Shown here one piece after another: positions 1-5,195 of a stretch of DNA of 5,224 nt. Where the stretch lies: the NCBI GenBank assembly GCA_958435545.1, contig CAUBGU010000087.1, positions 1 through 5,224 of the forward strand, in the 5' to 3' direction. How positions within the stretch are numbered: position 1 is the first letter of the stretch; each line of letters opens with the position of its first letter. Below the pieces are notes generated by a model. It ran no database searches. It saw nothing but the letters and a program-made list of their open reading frames with translations, and was not told the origin of the DNA. The DNA is from an uncultured Collinsella sp. (GTDB lineage: Bacteria > Actinomycetota > Coriobacteriia > Coriobacteriales > Coriobacteriaceae). The position numbers were made by a program, and so were the translations under genes.

Positions 1-2
1 GC

Positions 3-161
3 GTCTTCAACCTGCTCAACTTCATCGACGGGACCCCTGGTGGCGCCGGGATCTCTCACATGATCTTCGCGATCATCGCCTCGCTCGTCTCTGCCGTCCT
101 GGCCTTTGTTATCGAGTTCATCACCTACCGGCCCAACGACGAAGAGGAAGGCGCCCGCTAG
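3..161 (+). CDS. C-terminal end of a membrane permease, probably PTS EIIC (partial)
   Basis: Frame 3 is open from the window edge to a TAG at 159-161 and encodes the last 52 residues of a protein whose start lies outside the window. The fragment begins VFNLLNFIDGTPGGAG, continues with one strongly hydrophobic helix of about 22 residues (from HMIFAIIASL to AFVIEFIT), and ends in a short acidic cytoplasmic tail (NDEEEGAR). A last transmembrane helix followed by a short charged tail is typical of the EIIC membrane domain of sugar phosphotransferase permeases of the glucose/beta-glucoside type. Those proteins import a sugar while it is phosphorylated by EIIB. No EIIA domain follows, so the protein would end with the C domain. 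The family call rests on a short fragment, and another polytopic transporter is possible. A GC-rich hairpin 55 bp downstream may end the transcript. Confidence 0.5.
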   Translation, partial: VFNLLNFIDGTPGGAGISHMIFAIIASLVSAVLAFVIEFITYRPNDEEEGAR

Positions 162-216
162 CTTGCGCCTCTTCTCGACCAGCTCCATGTAATTGAGGAG
201 CAGTTGAGGTGGGTGA

Positions 217-251
217 GGGCCGAGGGCGATCAAGGTGGCCGCCCTCGGCCC
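217..251 (+). terminator. GC-rich hairpin downstream of the permease gene, possible terminator
   Basis: A perfect 11-bp inverted repeat, gggccgagggc (217-227) and gccctcggccc (241-251), encloses a 13-nt loop. It lies 55 bp after the permease stop codon. No clean U-tract follows; only short T runs appear about 20 nt later. It is therefore either a non-canonical terminator or a stem that protects the transcript 3' end. Bases 162-298 otherwise show nothing recognisable. Confidence 0.45.
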
Positions 252-298
252 GGGACAACCTGCCAGAAGGCGTTTAGCTTTCTCGGGCGGCGCTGAAA

Positions 299-322
299 TG
301 AACTGCGCCCCGATACTTGGAC
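299..322 (+). repeat. Right terminal inverted repeat of the IS150-group element
   Basis: The sequence opens with TG and reads TGAACTGCGCCCC, then ends in cttggac. It lies 16 bp beyond the orfB stop codon (338-340), which is the expected place for the right end. It matches the left repeat at 692-716 in inverted orientation apart from scattered mismatches and a one-base indel. Confidence 0.75.
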
Positions 323-337
323 GGGTCAATTAGCGGC

Positions 338-523
338 CTATGCCGCACATGGGGACTGATTCCGGAACTCCTCCGGGGTCAGCCCCTTTTGCTTAGCCCG
401 CCTCCTCCTCTTGTTCCAGTGAACGGTATAGGCTTCGAGGTCCCGCTTGAACTCCTCGAAGCTCCGCCACGTCCGGTTCCTGTAGAATTCGTCCTTCAGG
501 CGCCCCGGCAGCAGCTCCGTCGC
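338..523 (-). pseudogene. 3' remnant of IS150-group orfB transposase
   Basis: The minus-strand reading frame ends at a TAG (338-340) and encodes a recognisable DDE-transposase C-terminus. It has the pattern TELLPGRLKDEFYRNRTW, then an EEFKRDLEAY segment, NKRRRRAKQKGLTPEEFR, and a final NQSPCAA. The catalytic E of the DDE triad appears to survive as the E in TELL. It has a lysine exactly seven residues later (GRLK), the usual E-x6-K spacing of IS3 transposases. The two catalytic aspartates and the whole N-terminal part are gone. The remnant is joined in frame to orfA-derived sequence, giving a 119-codon open frame that is a deletion fusion and not a functional gene. Confidence 0.75.
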
Positions 524-595
524 ATGAGCTTGCTCTCGCACGCCGCCGGCCCCGGCCGGGTCCGGGCACCCTTCGGCCTCCCGCCGGCCTTCGGC

Positions 596-670
596 GCGCC
601 CGTACCCCCTGTCGCAAAGCTCTGCTGCAAGAGTCCTCAGCGTGGCGTCGTGCCTGACTCTCCCGTCCAT
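596..670 (-). pseudogene. 5' remnant of IS150-group orfA
   Basis: Minus-strand codons from ATG at 670 encode MDGRVRHDATLRTLAAEL and continue to GYGR at 596. This looks like the start of the helix-turn-helix protein OrfA, which binds the element's ends. An ATG further upstream at 697 is in the same frame, so the exact start is uncertain. After GYGR the frame loses family character. In the next frame a GRPKG motif (about 568-582), of the kind seen near the end of OrfA, appears briefly. This suggests at least two deletions with a frame change. The rest of OrfA, including most of the helix-turn-helix and the leucine zipper, is absent. Confidence 0.6.
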
Positions 671-691
671 AAAGAAGCCCCCATTTTTAAT

Positions 692-716
692 GTTCAAGAA
701 ATGAGGGGGCGGTTCA
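692..716 (-). repeat. Left terminal inverted repeat of the IS150-group element
   Basis: Read on the minus strand from 716, it starts TGAACCGCCCCC and ends cttgaac. It mirrors the right end at 299-322 and sits just upstream of the orfA start, as in complete IS3-family elements. It is the more diverged of the two when both are compared with the known IS150 tip. Confidence 0.65.
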
Positions 717-721
717 ATTTC

Positions 722-775
722 GGGACGGGGATTAAATAATCATTCGGTGCAAATTGATTATTTAATCCCCGTCCC
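722..775. repeat. Perfect 21-bp-arm palindrome, REP-like element or stem-loop
   Basis: The left arm (722-742) begins gggacggggattaaa and the right arm (755-775) is its exact reverse complement, ending ttaatccccgtccc. The loop is 12 nt (743-754). With one bulged base (a776) the stem can extend outward into tttc (718-721) and gaaa (777-780). The arms have a GC-rich base and an AT-rich upper part. No U-tract follows on either strand, which argues against an ordinary terminator, although it lies 36 bp past the methyltransferase stop and could still mark that transcript's 3' end. The GGGACGGGG...CCCCGTCCC outline resembles the REP-type palindromes mobilised by Y1 (RAYT) transposases in other bacteria. 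That identity is inferred. Confidence 0.7.
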
Positions 776-810
776 AGAAAAATCATCGGGCGTGGCCTTG
801 GGCAAACAGT

Positions 811-2124
811 CTAGTTGCGCTTGAGGTGGACGACGGTTTCGCAGTGGAAGGTTTGCGGGAACAGATCGACCGGTGTGATCTTGACGGGGGAGAAGGTGCC
901 TTCCTCGACAAAGCGCTTGAGATCGCGCGCCAGGGTGGCAGGGTCGCAGCTCACATAGGCGACATCGCGGGCACTCGTGCTGGCGATAAGGCCGATCGCC
1001 TCGGGGGCGAGGCCTGCGCGCGGCGGGTCGACCACCAAGATGTCGGCATCCTGGTCGGGGAACTCGCGCACCGCGTCTCCGCCAATGACGTCGACGTTAT
1101 CAAGCTTGTTGATTTCCAGGTTACGGCGTAGATCGCGCACGGCGGGGCCGTAGGCCTCGACGGCAGCGACAAAGTCGCAGCGGCGGGCGAGCGGCAGGGT
1201 AAAGGTGCCGGCACCGCAGTACAGGTCCACGGCAAGCTCGTCTTCCTGCGGGTCGAGCGCTTCCATGACAAGATCGATCAAAATCTCGGCACCCTTGGTG
1301 TTGACCTGGAAAAAAGACGGGGCAGACAAGCGCATCTGATCCTCGGCGATATTCTCGGTCCATGAGCCCTCTCCGGCGAGCATTTCGACCTTGGAGACAC
1401 GGCGGGCCTTCTTTTCGCCCTTGCTCATCACGCGTACGATGCTCGTAGGATGAGCGGCGTCCGCCAGCACGCGGGAGACCTGCGAGCGCGGAAAAGAGCC
1501 TGTGGGCGTCCAGAGTGCGACCTCGAGTGCCTTGGTGCGGCGCGATGCGCGAATGCCCACGCGTTCGAGCCCCAAGTCATGGCTGCCGCTTAGATAGTTG
1601 AGTGCGCCGACGACCGATTTGAGTGCCTTCGGGAAGCGCTTATCGAACAGCGGACACATATCGACGGTCACGATTTTGCTGGGGTCGACACCGTGCATGC
1701 CAAGGCGCACGCGACCGTTGACGACGGTCGGTTCGAGCTCGATTTTATTGCGGTAGCCCCAGTCGTCCTTGGTGTGGCAGATGGGCTGTACCAACTCATC
1801 TGCCAGCTCAGGAGCGAACTTGCCGATGCGCTCGAGCGTGGAGCGCAGGTTTTGCTCCTTGGCGGCGAGCTGTGCCGTGCGTGAGAGATTGCCCCACGAG
1901 CAGCCGCCGCAGATGCCCACGAAGGGGCAGGGAGGCTGAATGCGATTGGGGCTTGGCTCCAGAATCTCGGTGGTGCGGGCGCGCATGAATGACTTGCCGT
2001 CCTGTACGACCTCGGCCTCGACGGTGTCGCCTGCCACGGCACCCTGCACAAAGACGGCCTTGCCGTTGTCGGCGTGCGCCAGCCCGTCGGCGCCGTAGGT
2101 CATCGATTCTATTGTGAGCTTCAT
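811..2124 (-). CDS. rlmD: 23S rRNA (uracil-C5)-methyltransferase, TrmA/RlmD family
   Basis: This SAM-dependent enzyme should convert a specific uracil in 23S rRNA to 5-methyluracil. In the 437-residue form, residues 1-55 form a TRAM RNA-binding domain. C66, C72, C75 and C157 match the [4Fe-4S] ligands of E. coli RlmD (C-x5-C-x2-C plus a distant Cys). The SAM-binding fold has FFQVN at 271, VDLYCGAGTF at 299 and DPPRAGL at 366. The catalytic nucleophile is C393 in SCDPATLARD, and E429 in CET is the general base. The length is normal for the family. ATG at 2124 is preferred over 2160 and 2139: aggcagga lies just upstream, the TRAM domain starts at once, and the 2160 codon lies only 12 bp beyond the ppk terminator. 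Whether the target is U1939, U747 or both (as for Gram-positive RlmCD) cannot be read from the sequence. It lies downstream of ppk on the same strand. Confidence 0.9.
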   Translation of the reverse strand: MKLTIESMTYGADGLAHADNGKAVFVQGAVAGDTVEAEVVQDGKSFMRARTTEILEPSPNRIQPPCPFVGICGGCSWGNLSRTAQLAAKEQNLRSTLERIGKFAPELADELVQPICHTKDDWGYRNKIELEPTVVNGRVRLGMHGVDPSKIVTVDMCPLFDKRFPKALKSVVGALNYLSGSHDLGLERVGIRASRRTKALEVALWTPTGSFPRSQVSRVLADAAHPTSIVRVMSKGEKKARRVSKVEMLAGEGSWTENIAEDQMRLSAPSFFQVNTKGAEILIDLVMEALDPQEDELAVDLYCGAGTFTLPLARRCDFVAAVEAYGPAVRDLRRNLEINKLDNVDVIGGDAVREFPDQDADILVVDPPRAGLAPEAIGLIASTSARDVAYVSCDPATLARDLKRFVEEGTFSPVKITPVDLFPQTFHCETVVHLKRN

Positions 2125-2172
2125 ATTCCTGCCTGTCATTCGCGTTGTTGTTCGCACCATGGTAGCAGGGAA

Positions 2173-2214
2173 AAGCGCCCCGCATCCGAGGCTTTCCTCA
2201 AATGCGGGGCGCTT
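2173..2214 (-). terminator. Intrinsic terminator of ppk
   Basis: The perfect 13-bp stem aagcgccccgcat (2173-2185) and atgcggggcgctt (2202-2214) carries a 16-nt loop, and the loop has its own gagg/cctc pairing. Read on the minus strand it begins 23 bp after the ppk stop and is followed by TTTT, so it fits a rho-independent terminator for ppk. It ends 48 bp before the preferred methyltransferase start, so that gene either relies on readthrough or has a promoter that I could not identify. Confidence 0.8.
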
Positions 2215-2235
2215 CTACAAACTGCTTCTACAAAC
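2211..2235. repeat. Two tandem copies of a 12-mer after the ppk stop codon
   Basis: gcttctacaaac occurs at 2211-2222 and again at 2224-2235, separated by one base (13-bp period). The first copy overlaps the right arm of the terminator stem. It looks like a small slippage duplication of the 3' untranslated region. No function is apparent. Confidence 0.8.
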
Positions 2236-2237
2236 CA

Positions 2238-4640
2238 CTATTTCGTCTTGCCGGTAATGAGCGTCTTAAGACCCAGGCCGATCAGACCCAGGCCCATGCG
2301 CACGCGGCCGGGGCGATGGCGCTCGATGGCCTTGGTCTTGCCAGCGGGCTTATCGCGACGGGCGCTCGTCTCGGGTGCGGGCTTGGTGACCTGCGGATCG
2401 GGCTGAGGTACAGGTGCAGGCTCGGGCTCAATGACGGTCGCCTGGACCTCTTGGACCTTGGGTGCTACTGGCTGCGGCTCGGCCTCGGAGGCAGGTTCCG
2501 CCTCAATGACGGGCCCGGGCGCGGCCTCGGCGTTGCGATAGGCGCGCTCCAGCAGGGCTTCCTGTGAGTTGAAGGGTTTCTCACCCTCTGCACGCTCCAC
2601 GGGGACCCAGGTGCCGTCGCTCGTGAGGCTGCGGGCCTTCACGTTGTCGCGCAGCTGCATGCCCATGTACTCGTGCACCAGGGCGCGGCAGGTGGGGTCG
2701 AGCACGGGGAAGGCAATCTCCACGCGGTGCTCGGTGTTGCGCGTCATCATGTCTGCCGAGCTCAGGTAAATCATGTCCGAGTCCACGCCGAAAGCATAGA
2801 CGCGCGCGTGCTCCAAAAAGCGTCCGACGATGGAGCGGACATGCACGTTCTCGGTCTTGCCCGGAACACCGGGCTTGAGGCACGAGATGCCTCGGATGAT
2901 CATGTCTACGCGCACGCCGGCACACGATGCCTCGGCGATCTTGTCGATAACCTCGCGGTCGGTCAGCGAGTTGAGCTTAAAGAACACGCGGGCGGGCTCG
3001 CCGGCAAGGGCGCGCTGGATCTCGCGGTCAAGCCCGCGCATGATGAGCGGTTTCAGTCCGACGGGCGCCACACCCAGGAAGCGGTAGTCGCCGCGCAGGT
3101 TGCCCAGCGACAGGTTGCGGAAGAACAGGTTGGCGTCCTCGCCGATGCCGGGATGGGCTGTCATGAGCATAAAGTCGCTGTAGAGTTTGGCCGTCTTCTC
3201 GTTAAAGTTGCCGGTGCCCAAAAGTGTGAGGCGCGTTAGCGCCATGCCCTCGCGATAGGTGAGCTGGCAGATCTTTGAGTGGCATTTAAAGCCCTCGGAA
3301 CCATAGATGACGGTGCAGCCGGCCTCTTCCAGGCGCTCGGCCCACTCGATGTTGTTCTGCTCGTCAAAGCGTGCGCGGAGCTCCATGAGCACCGTGACCT
3401 CTTTGCCGTTCTCGGCAGCATCGATCAGCGACTCGCATAGGCGGCTCTGCTTGGCCACGCGGTAGAGCGTGATGCGCAACGAGATGCACTCGGGGTCGTA
3501 GGCTGCTTCGTGCACCAGGTCCAAGAACGGGTTCATGGCCTCGTAAGGGTAGAAGAGCAGCTTGTCGTGCTGCAGCACCTGCTCGCGGATGGAGCGGGTC
3601 ATGTCGATGGTGGGATTGGGCTGCGGCTTAAACGGCGTAAAGAGCAGCTCGTTGCGCAGGTGCTCGGGAATCTTGCCCTCAATGCCAAAGACGTAGCCCA
3701 GGTTGAGCGGGATATCGCAGGTAAAGACCGAGCGACGCGAAAGCTCGAGCGCCTTGCGGATAGTCTTGAGCGTCGCCTTCTCGAGCGATCCCGAGACCGC
3801 GAGCACTACCGGCTGCAGGCGCAGGCGCTTCTTGAGAATGCGCTTCATGTGCTGGCGGTAGTCCTCTTCCTCCTCGACGCCCTCGCCGTCCGGATCGATG
3901 TCAGCGTTGCGGGTGACGCGGATCAGCGCACGATCCAGCGGCTTATAGGAGCCAAAGCAGCTGTCCAGGCAGGCGAGGATGACGTCCTCGAGCAAGATGT
4001 AGGAGTAGGTGCCGGTGGGCGAGGGGATCTCGACCACGCGGTTCATCGAGGCGGGAATCTCGATAAGGCCCAGCAGGCTCTCCTCGTCGGTGGCACCGTC
4101 CAGACCACAGGCCAGATAGAGCGCGCCATTGCGCAGGTTGGGGAAGGGGTGGCGAGGATCGATGACCAGCGGCGAGATGACCGGTGACACGTAGGCCTGG
4201 AAGTAGCGGGTTACAAAGGTGCGCTCCTCGGGCGTAAGCGAATCGATGCGGGCGCGGTGAACGCCCAAGGTGTCGAGCTTGCCCTCGATGCTCTTAAAGA
4301 TGGACTCCCAACGGGTAAGGAGCCCGGGCATTTCGGCCATGACAGCATCGACCTGTTCGGAGGCGGTCATATTGCTCTTGTTGTCGACAGGTTGTTTTTT
4401 GAGCTCCGCCAGATCGGACAGGCCGCCCACGCGCACCATAAGGAACTCGTCGAGGTTGGACTCGAAGATCGAGACGAACTTTAGTCGCTCGAATAACGGA
4501 ACGGTTTCGTCGAAGGCTTCGTCGAGCACGCGGTTGTCAAAGCGTAGCCAGCTGAGCTCTCGGTTTTGCGTGTACGAGAAGTCGCGCGGCGGTTTGCGCA
4601 GCTTTGCGGCGGCTTGCTTCTTTTCGATTTTGCTCGGCAT
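2238..4640 (-). CDS. ppk1: Polyphosphate kinase (PPK1) with an extended C-terminal tail
   Basis: PPK1 reversibly transfers the gamma-phosphate of ATP onto inorganic polyphosphate through a phosphohistidine intermediate. In the 800-residue form the N-terminal domain starts with NRELSWLRFDNRVLDEA (26-42) and SIFESNLDEFLMVR (57-70). The central region contains FYPYEAMNPFLDL (363). The two phospholipase D-like catalytic domains show H454 in KCHSKICQL (counterpart of E. coli H435) and H611 in GRFLEHARVY (counterpart of H592). GTGNFNEKTAKLYSDF (475) and SSADMMTRN with HRVEIAFPV (627-646) are also typical. Usual PPK1 proteins are about 690-730 residues. Here homology ends near residue 702 and a Pro/Glu/Ala-rich tail follows, ending in a basic and Gly/Leu-rich segment. 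ATG at 4640 is preferred: GGA lies nine bases upstream, whereas the in-frame GTG at 4685 lies upstream of the best -10 box. ATG at 4646 is possible. The gene is divergent from the probable arcA. Confidence 0.95.
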   Translation of the reverse strand: MPSKIEKKQAAAKLRKPPRDFSYTQNRELSWLRFDNRVLDEAFDETVPLFERLKFVSIFESNLDEFLMVRVGGLSDLAELKKQPVDNKSNMTASEQVDAVMAEMPGLLTRWESIFKSIEGKLDTLGVHRARIDSLTPEERTFVTRYFQAYVSPVISPLVIDPRHPFPNLRNGALYLACGLDGATDEESLLGLIEIPASMNRVVEIPSPTGTYSYILLEDVILACLDSCFGSYKPLDRALIRVTRNADIDPDGEGVEEEEDYRQHMKRILKKRLRLQPVVLAVSGSLEKATLKTIRKALELSRRSVFTCDIPLNLGYVFGIEGKIPEHLRNELLFTPFKPQPNPTIDMTRSIREQVLQHDKLLFYPYEAMNPFLDLVHEAAYDPECISLRITLYRVAKQSRLCESLIDAAENGKEVTVLMELRARFDEQNNIEWAERLEEAGCTVIYGSEGFKCHSKICQLTYREGMALTRLTLLGTGNFNEKTAKLYSDFMLMTAHPGIGEDANLFFRNLSLGNLRGDYRFLGVAPVGLKPLIMRGLDREIQRALAGEPARVFFKLNSLTDREVIDKIAEASCAGVRVDMIIRGISCLKPGVPGKTENVHVRSIVGRFLEHARVYAFGVDSDMIYLSSADMMTRNTEHRVEIAFPVLDPTCRALVHEYMGMQLRDNVKARSLTSDGTWVPVERAEGEKPFNSQEALLERAYRNAEAAPGPVIEAEPASEAEPQPVAPKVQEVQATVIEPEPAPVPQPDPQVTKPAPETSARRDKPAGKTKAIERHRPGRVRMGLGLIGLGLKTLITGKTK

Positions 4641-4675
4641 ATGCATCTGTCCGTTCAGTCCCCACAAGGGACGGT

Positions 4676-4703
4676 AGCCTAACACTAATCACTATTGTCT
4701 CAA
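4676..4703 (-). promoter_or_regulatory. Candidate ppk promoter
   Basis: On the minus strand, TTGAGA (4698-4703) is followed after 16 bp by TAGGCT (4676-4681). This gives a fair -35 and a weak TANNNT-type -10. Transcription would start near 4669, leaving a leader of about 29 nt before ATG 4640. That leader contains a small 5-bp hairpin (gtccc 4658-4662, gggac 4668-4672). The match is modest and was judged by eye. Confidence 0.3.
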
Positions 4704-4835
4704 TTTAGTCGACCGCTGGCACGGACGTATCGCGTGAACGGTATCTTTACCTACTTCTTACGCTGACAAGTCATAGGACTGACGTCCTGCTCGTCTGCAA
4801 GCGGTCTATATCCTCACTCAACTGGTACGTAAGTG

Positions 4836-4871
4836 TGAATAAGAATGATGGATAGCTGAATATCATTGAAT
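4836..4871. promoter_or_regulatory. Phased TGAAT half-sites, possible ArgR (ARG box) operator
   Basis: TGAAT occurs at 4836-4840, 4857-4861 and 4867-4871, that is, 21 and 10 bp apart, on one face of the helix. The first copy sits in TGTGAATAAGAAT, which matches one half of the ARG-box pattern (TGAATWWWWATTCA). A fourth TGAAT lies at 4933. A short inverted pair, aatgat and atcatt (4844-4849 and 4862-4867), lies in the same block. ArgR is the usual regulator of arginine genes, so the position upstream of a probable arcA fits. The second halves of the boxes are poor. Confidence 0.35.
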
Positions 4872-5047
4872 GCAGGCGGAAACGTAAACAAACATCATTT
4901 ATATACATAAAACCGATTTAGCTATGCAATTCTGAATCAAAAGTTTAGAGATGCAATTGCAAATAGTTTTTTGGAAAAAAGAGCGTTTACCTTAGAAAAG
5001 TTACTTTAGAACGCCGAAGTACATTATGGGGGAATCTCGTGCGATAT

Positions 5048-5075
5048 ACCGTTCATCGCACTTTGTTGACCGTTC
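5048..5075 (+). promoter_or_regulatory. Direct repeat ACCGTTC spaced by 21 bp, possible activator site
   Basis: ACCGTTC occurs at 5048-5054 and 5069-5075, exactly 21 bp apart, or two helical turns. The pair is centred about 60 bp upstream of the transcription start predicted from the -10 box at 5109. An inverted copy (gaacggt) lies at 4736-4742 on the ppk side. Spacing and position suit a dimeric activator. The protein is unknown. Confidence 0.3.
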
Positions 5076-5085
5076 GGGGGCGAGG

Positions 5086-5114
5086 TGGAATTGCGGGTGG
5101 AATTTGGATATAAC
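5086..5114 (+). promoter_or_regulatory. Candidate promoter of the probable arcA
   Basis: TATAAC (5109-5114) is a good -10 box. At 17-bp spacing the -35 position (5086-5091) reads TGGAAT, a poor match, which is consistent with dependence on an activator. A start near 5121 would give a leader of about 75 nt that contains both hairpins described below. The 9-mer ggtggaatt is repeated at 5084-5092 and 5096-5104, across this -35 zone. Confidence 0.4.
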
Positions 5115-5130
5115 TAGAGCTGTCAGCAAG

Positions 5131-5179
5131 CAGCGTCCGCTATGGAAGGGCGCTGAGAGATTCGGCCGAAAGGCCCGAA
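5131..5179 (+). ncRNA. Structured 5' leader with two hairpins, one with a GAAA tetraloop
   Basis: Hairpin 1 pairs cagcgtcc (5131-5138) with gggcgctg (5148-5155), 8 bp including one G-U, with a 9-nt loop. Hairpin 2 pairs ttcggcc (5161-5167) with ggcccgaa (5172-5179) around a GAAA tetraloop with one bulged C. It ends only 5 nt before the aggtaggagg ribosome-binding stretch. The arrangement could control translation or stabilise the mRNA. It matches no riboswitch class that I know. Confidence 0.4.
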
Positions 5180-5195
5180 AGAAAGGTAGGAGGCC

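Larger units (their letters stand above)
299..716 (-). mobile_element. Internally deleted IS3-family (IS150-group) insertion sequence, 418 bp
   Basis: Both ends of an IS150-type element can be read. The right end starts at 299 with TGAACTGCGCCCC and continues to ..CTTGGAC near 322. It resembles the known IS150 terminus (TGTACTGCACCC...TTGGACG). The left end, read on the minus strand from 716, is TGAACCGCCCCC followed by ..CTTGAAC to 692. The two ends agree at most positions with one single-base offset, and both begin with the TG typical of IS3-family tips. Between them remain only the first residues of orfA, a scrap of orfA in another frame, and the last third or less of orfB. A complete element of this group is about 1.4 kb, so roughly 1 kb is missing. 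No direct target duplication is visible: the left flank is aaa and the right flank is att. It cannot encode a transposase, although intact ends could in principle be recognised in trans. Confidence 0.8.
4686..5108. other. Non-coding, partly AT-rich divergent control region between ppk and the probable arcA
   Basis: No convincing gene lies here. The part from about 4835 to 5010 is conspicuously AT-rich compared with the GC-rich genes around it, as expected for a regulatory region. It contains an octamer ATGCAATT at 4924-4931 and again at 4951-4958. The second copy is part of the perfect 10-bp palindrome TGCAATTGCA (4952-4961). A run ttttttggaaaaaa lies at 4967-4980. The region also holds the TGAAT and ACCGTTC sites listed separately. 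A 70-codon open frame on the minus strand (5001-5213) has no ribosome binding site or recognisable family and is not annotated. Confidence 0.6.

Noticed and set aside
317..739. 140-codon plus-strand open frame
   Set aside because: It runs antisense across the IS remnant and into the palindrome, is proline-rich, and has no recognisable family. It is a GC-rich shadow of the orfA/orfB frame.
722..775. CRISPR repeat
   Set aside because: There is a single palindrome with no regularly spaced copies or spacers, and no cas gene is present.
3510..4187. 225-codon plus-strand open frame
   Set aside because: It is entirely antisense within ppk1, whose frame has clear conserved catalytic motifs. Long antisense frames are common in GC-rich genes.
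4641..4685. GTG start at 4685 giving a longer PPK
   Set aside because: The extra 15 residues are not part of the PPK family and the codon lies upstream of the best -10 box. ATG 4640 (or 4646) is better placed.
5084..5106. T-box-like (GGGTGG..) or TPP-like (CTGAGA at 5153-5158) riboswitch fragments
   Set aside because: Only short matches are present. The accompanying conserved elements and structure of either class are missing, and the first lies upstream of the predicted transcription start.
5142..5156. Mini open frame ATG GAA GGG CGC TGA (MEGR) as a leader peptide
   Set aside because: It has no ribosome binding site, only one arginine codon, and lies in the loop and arm of hairpin 1. Evidence is too thin.
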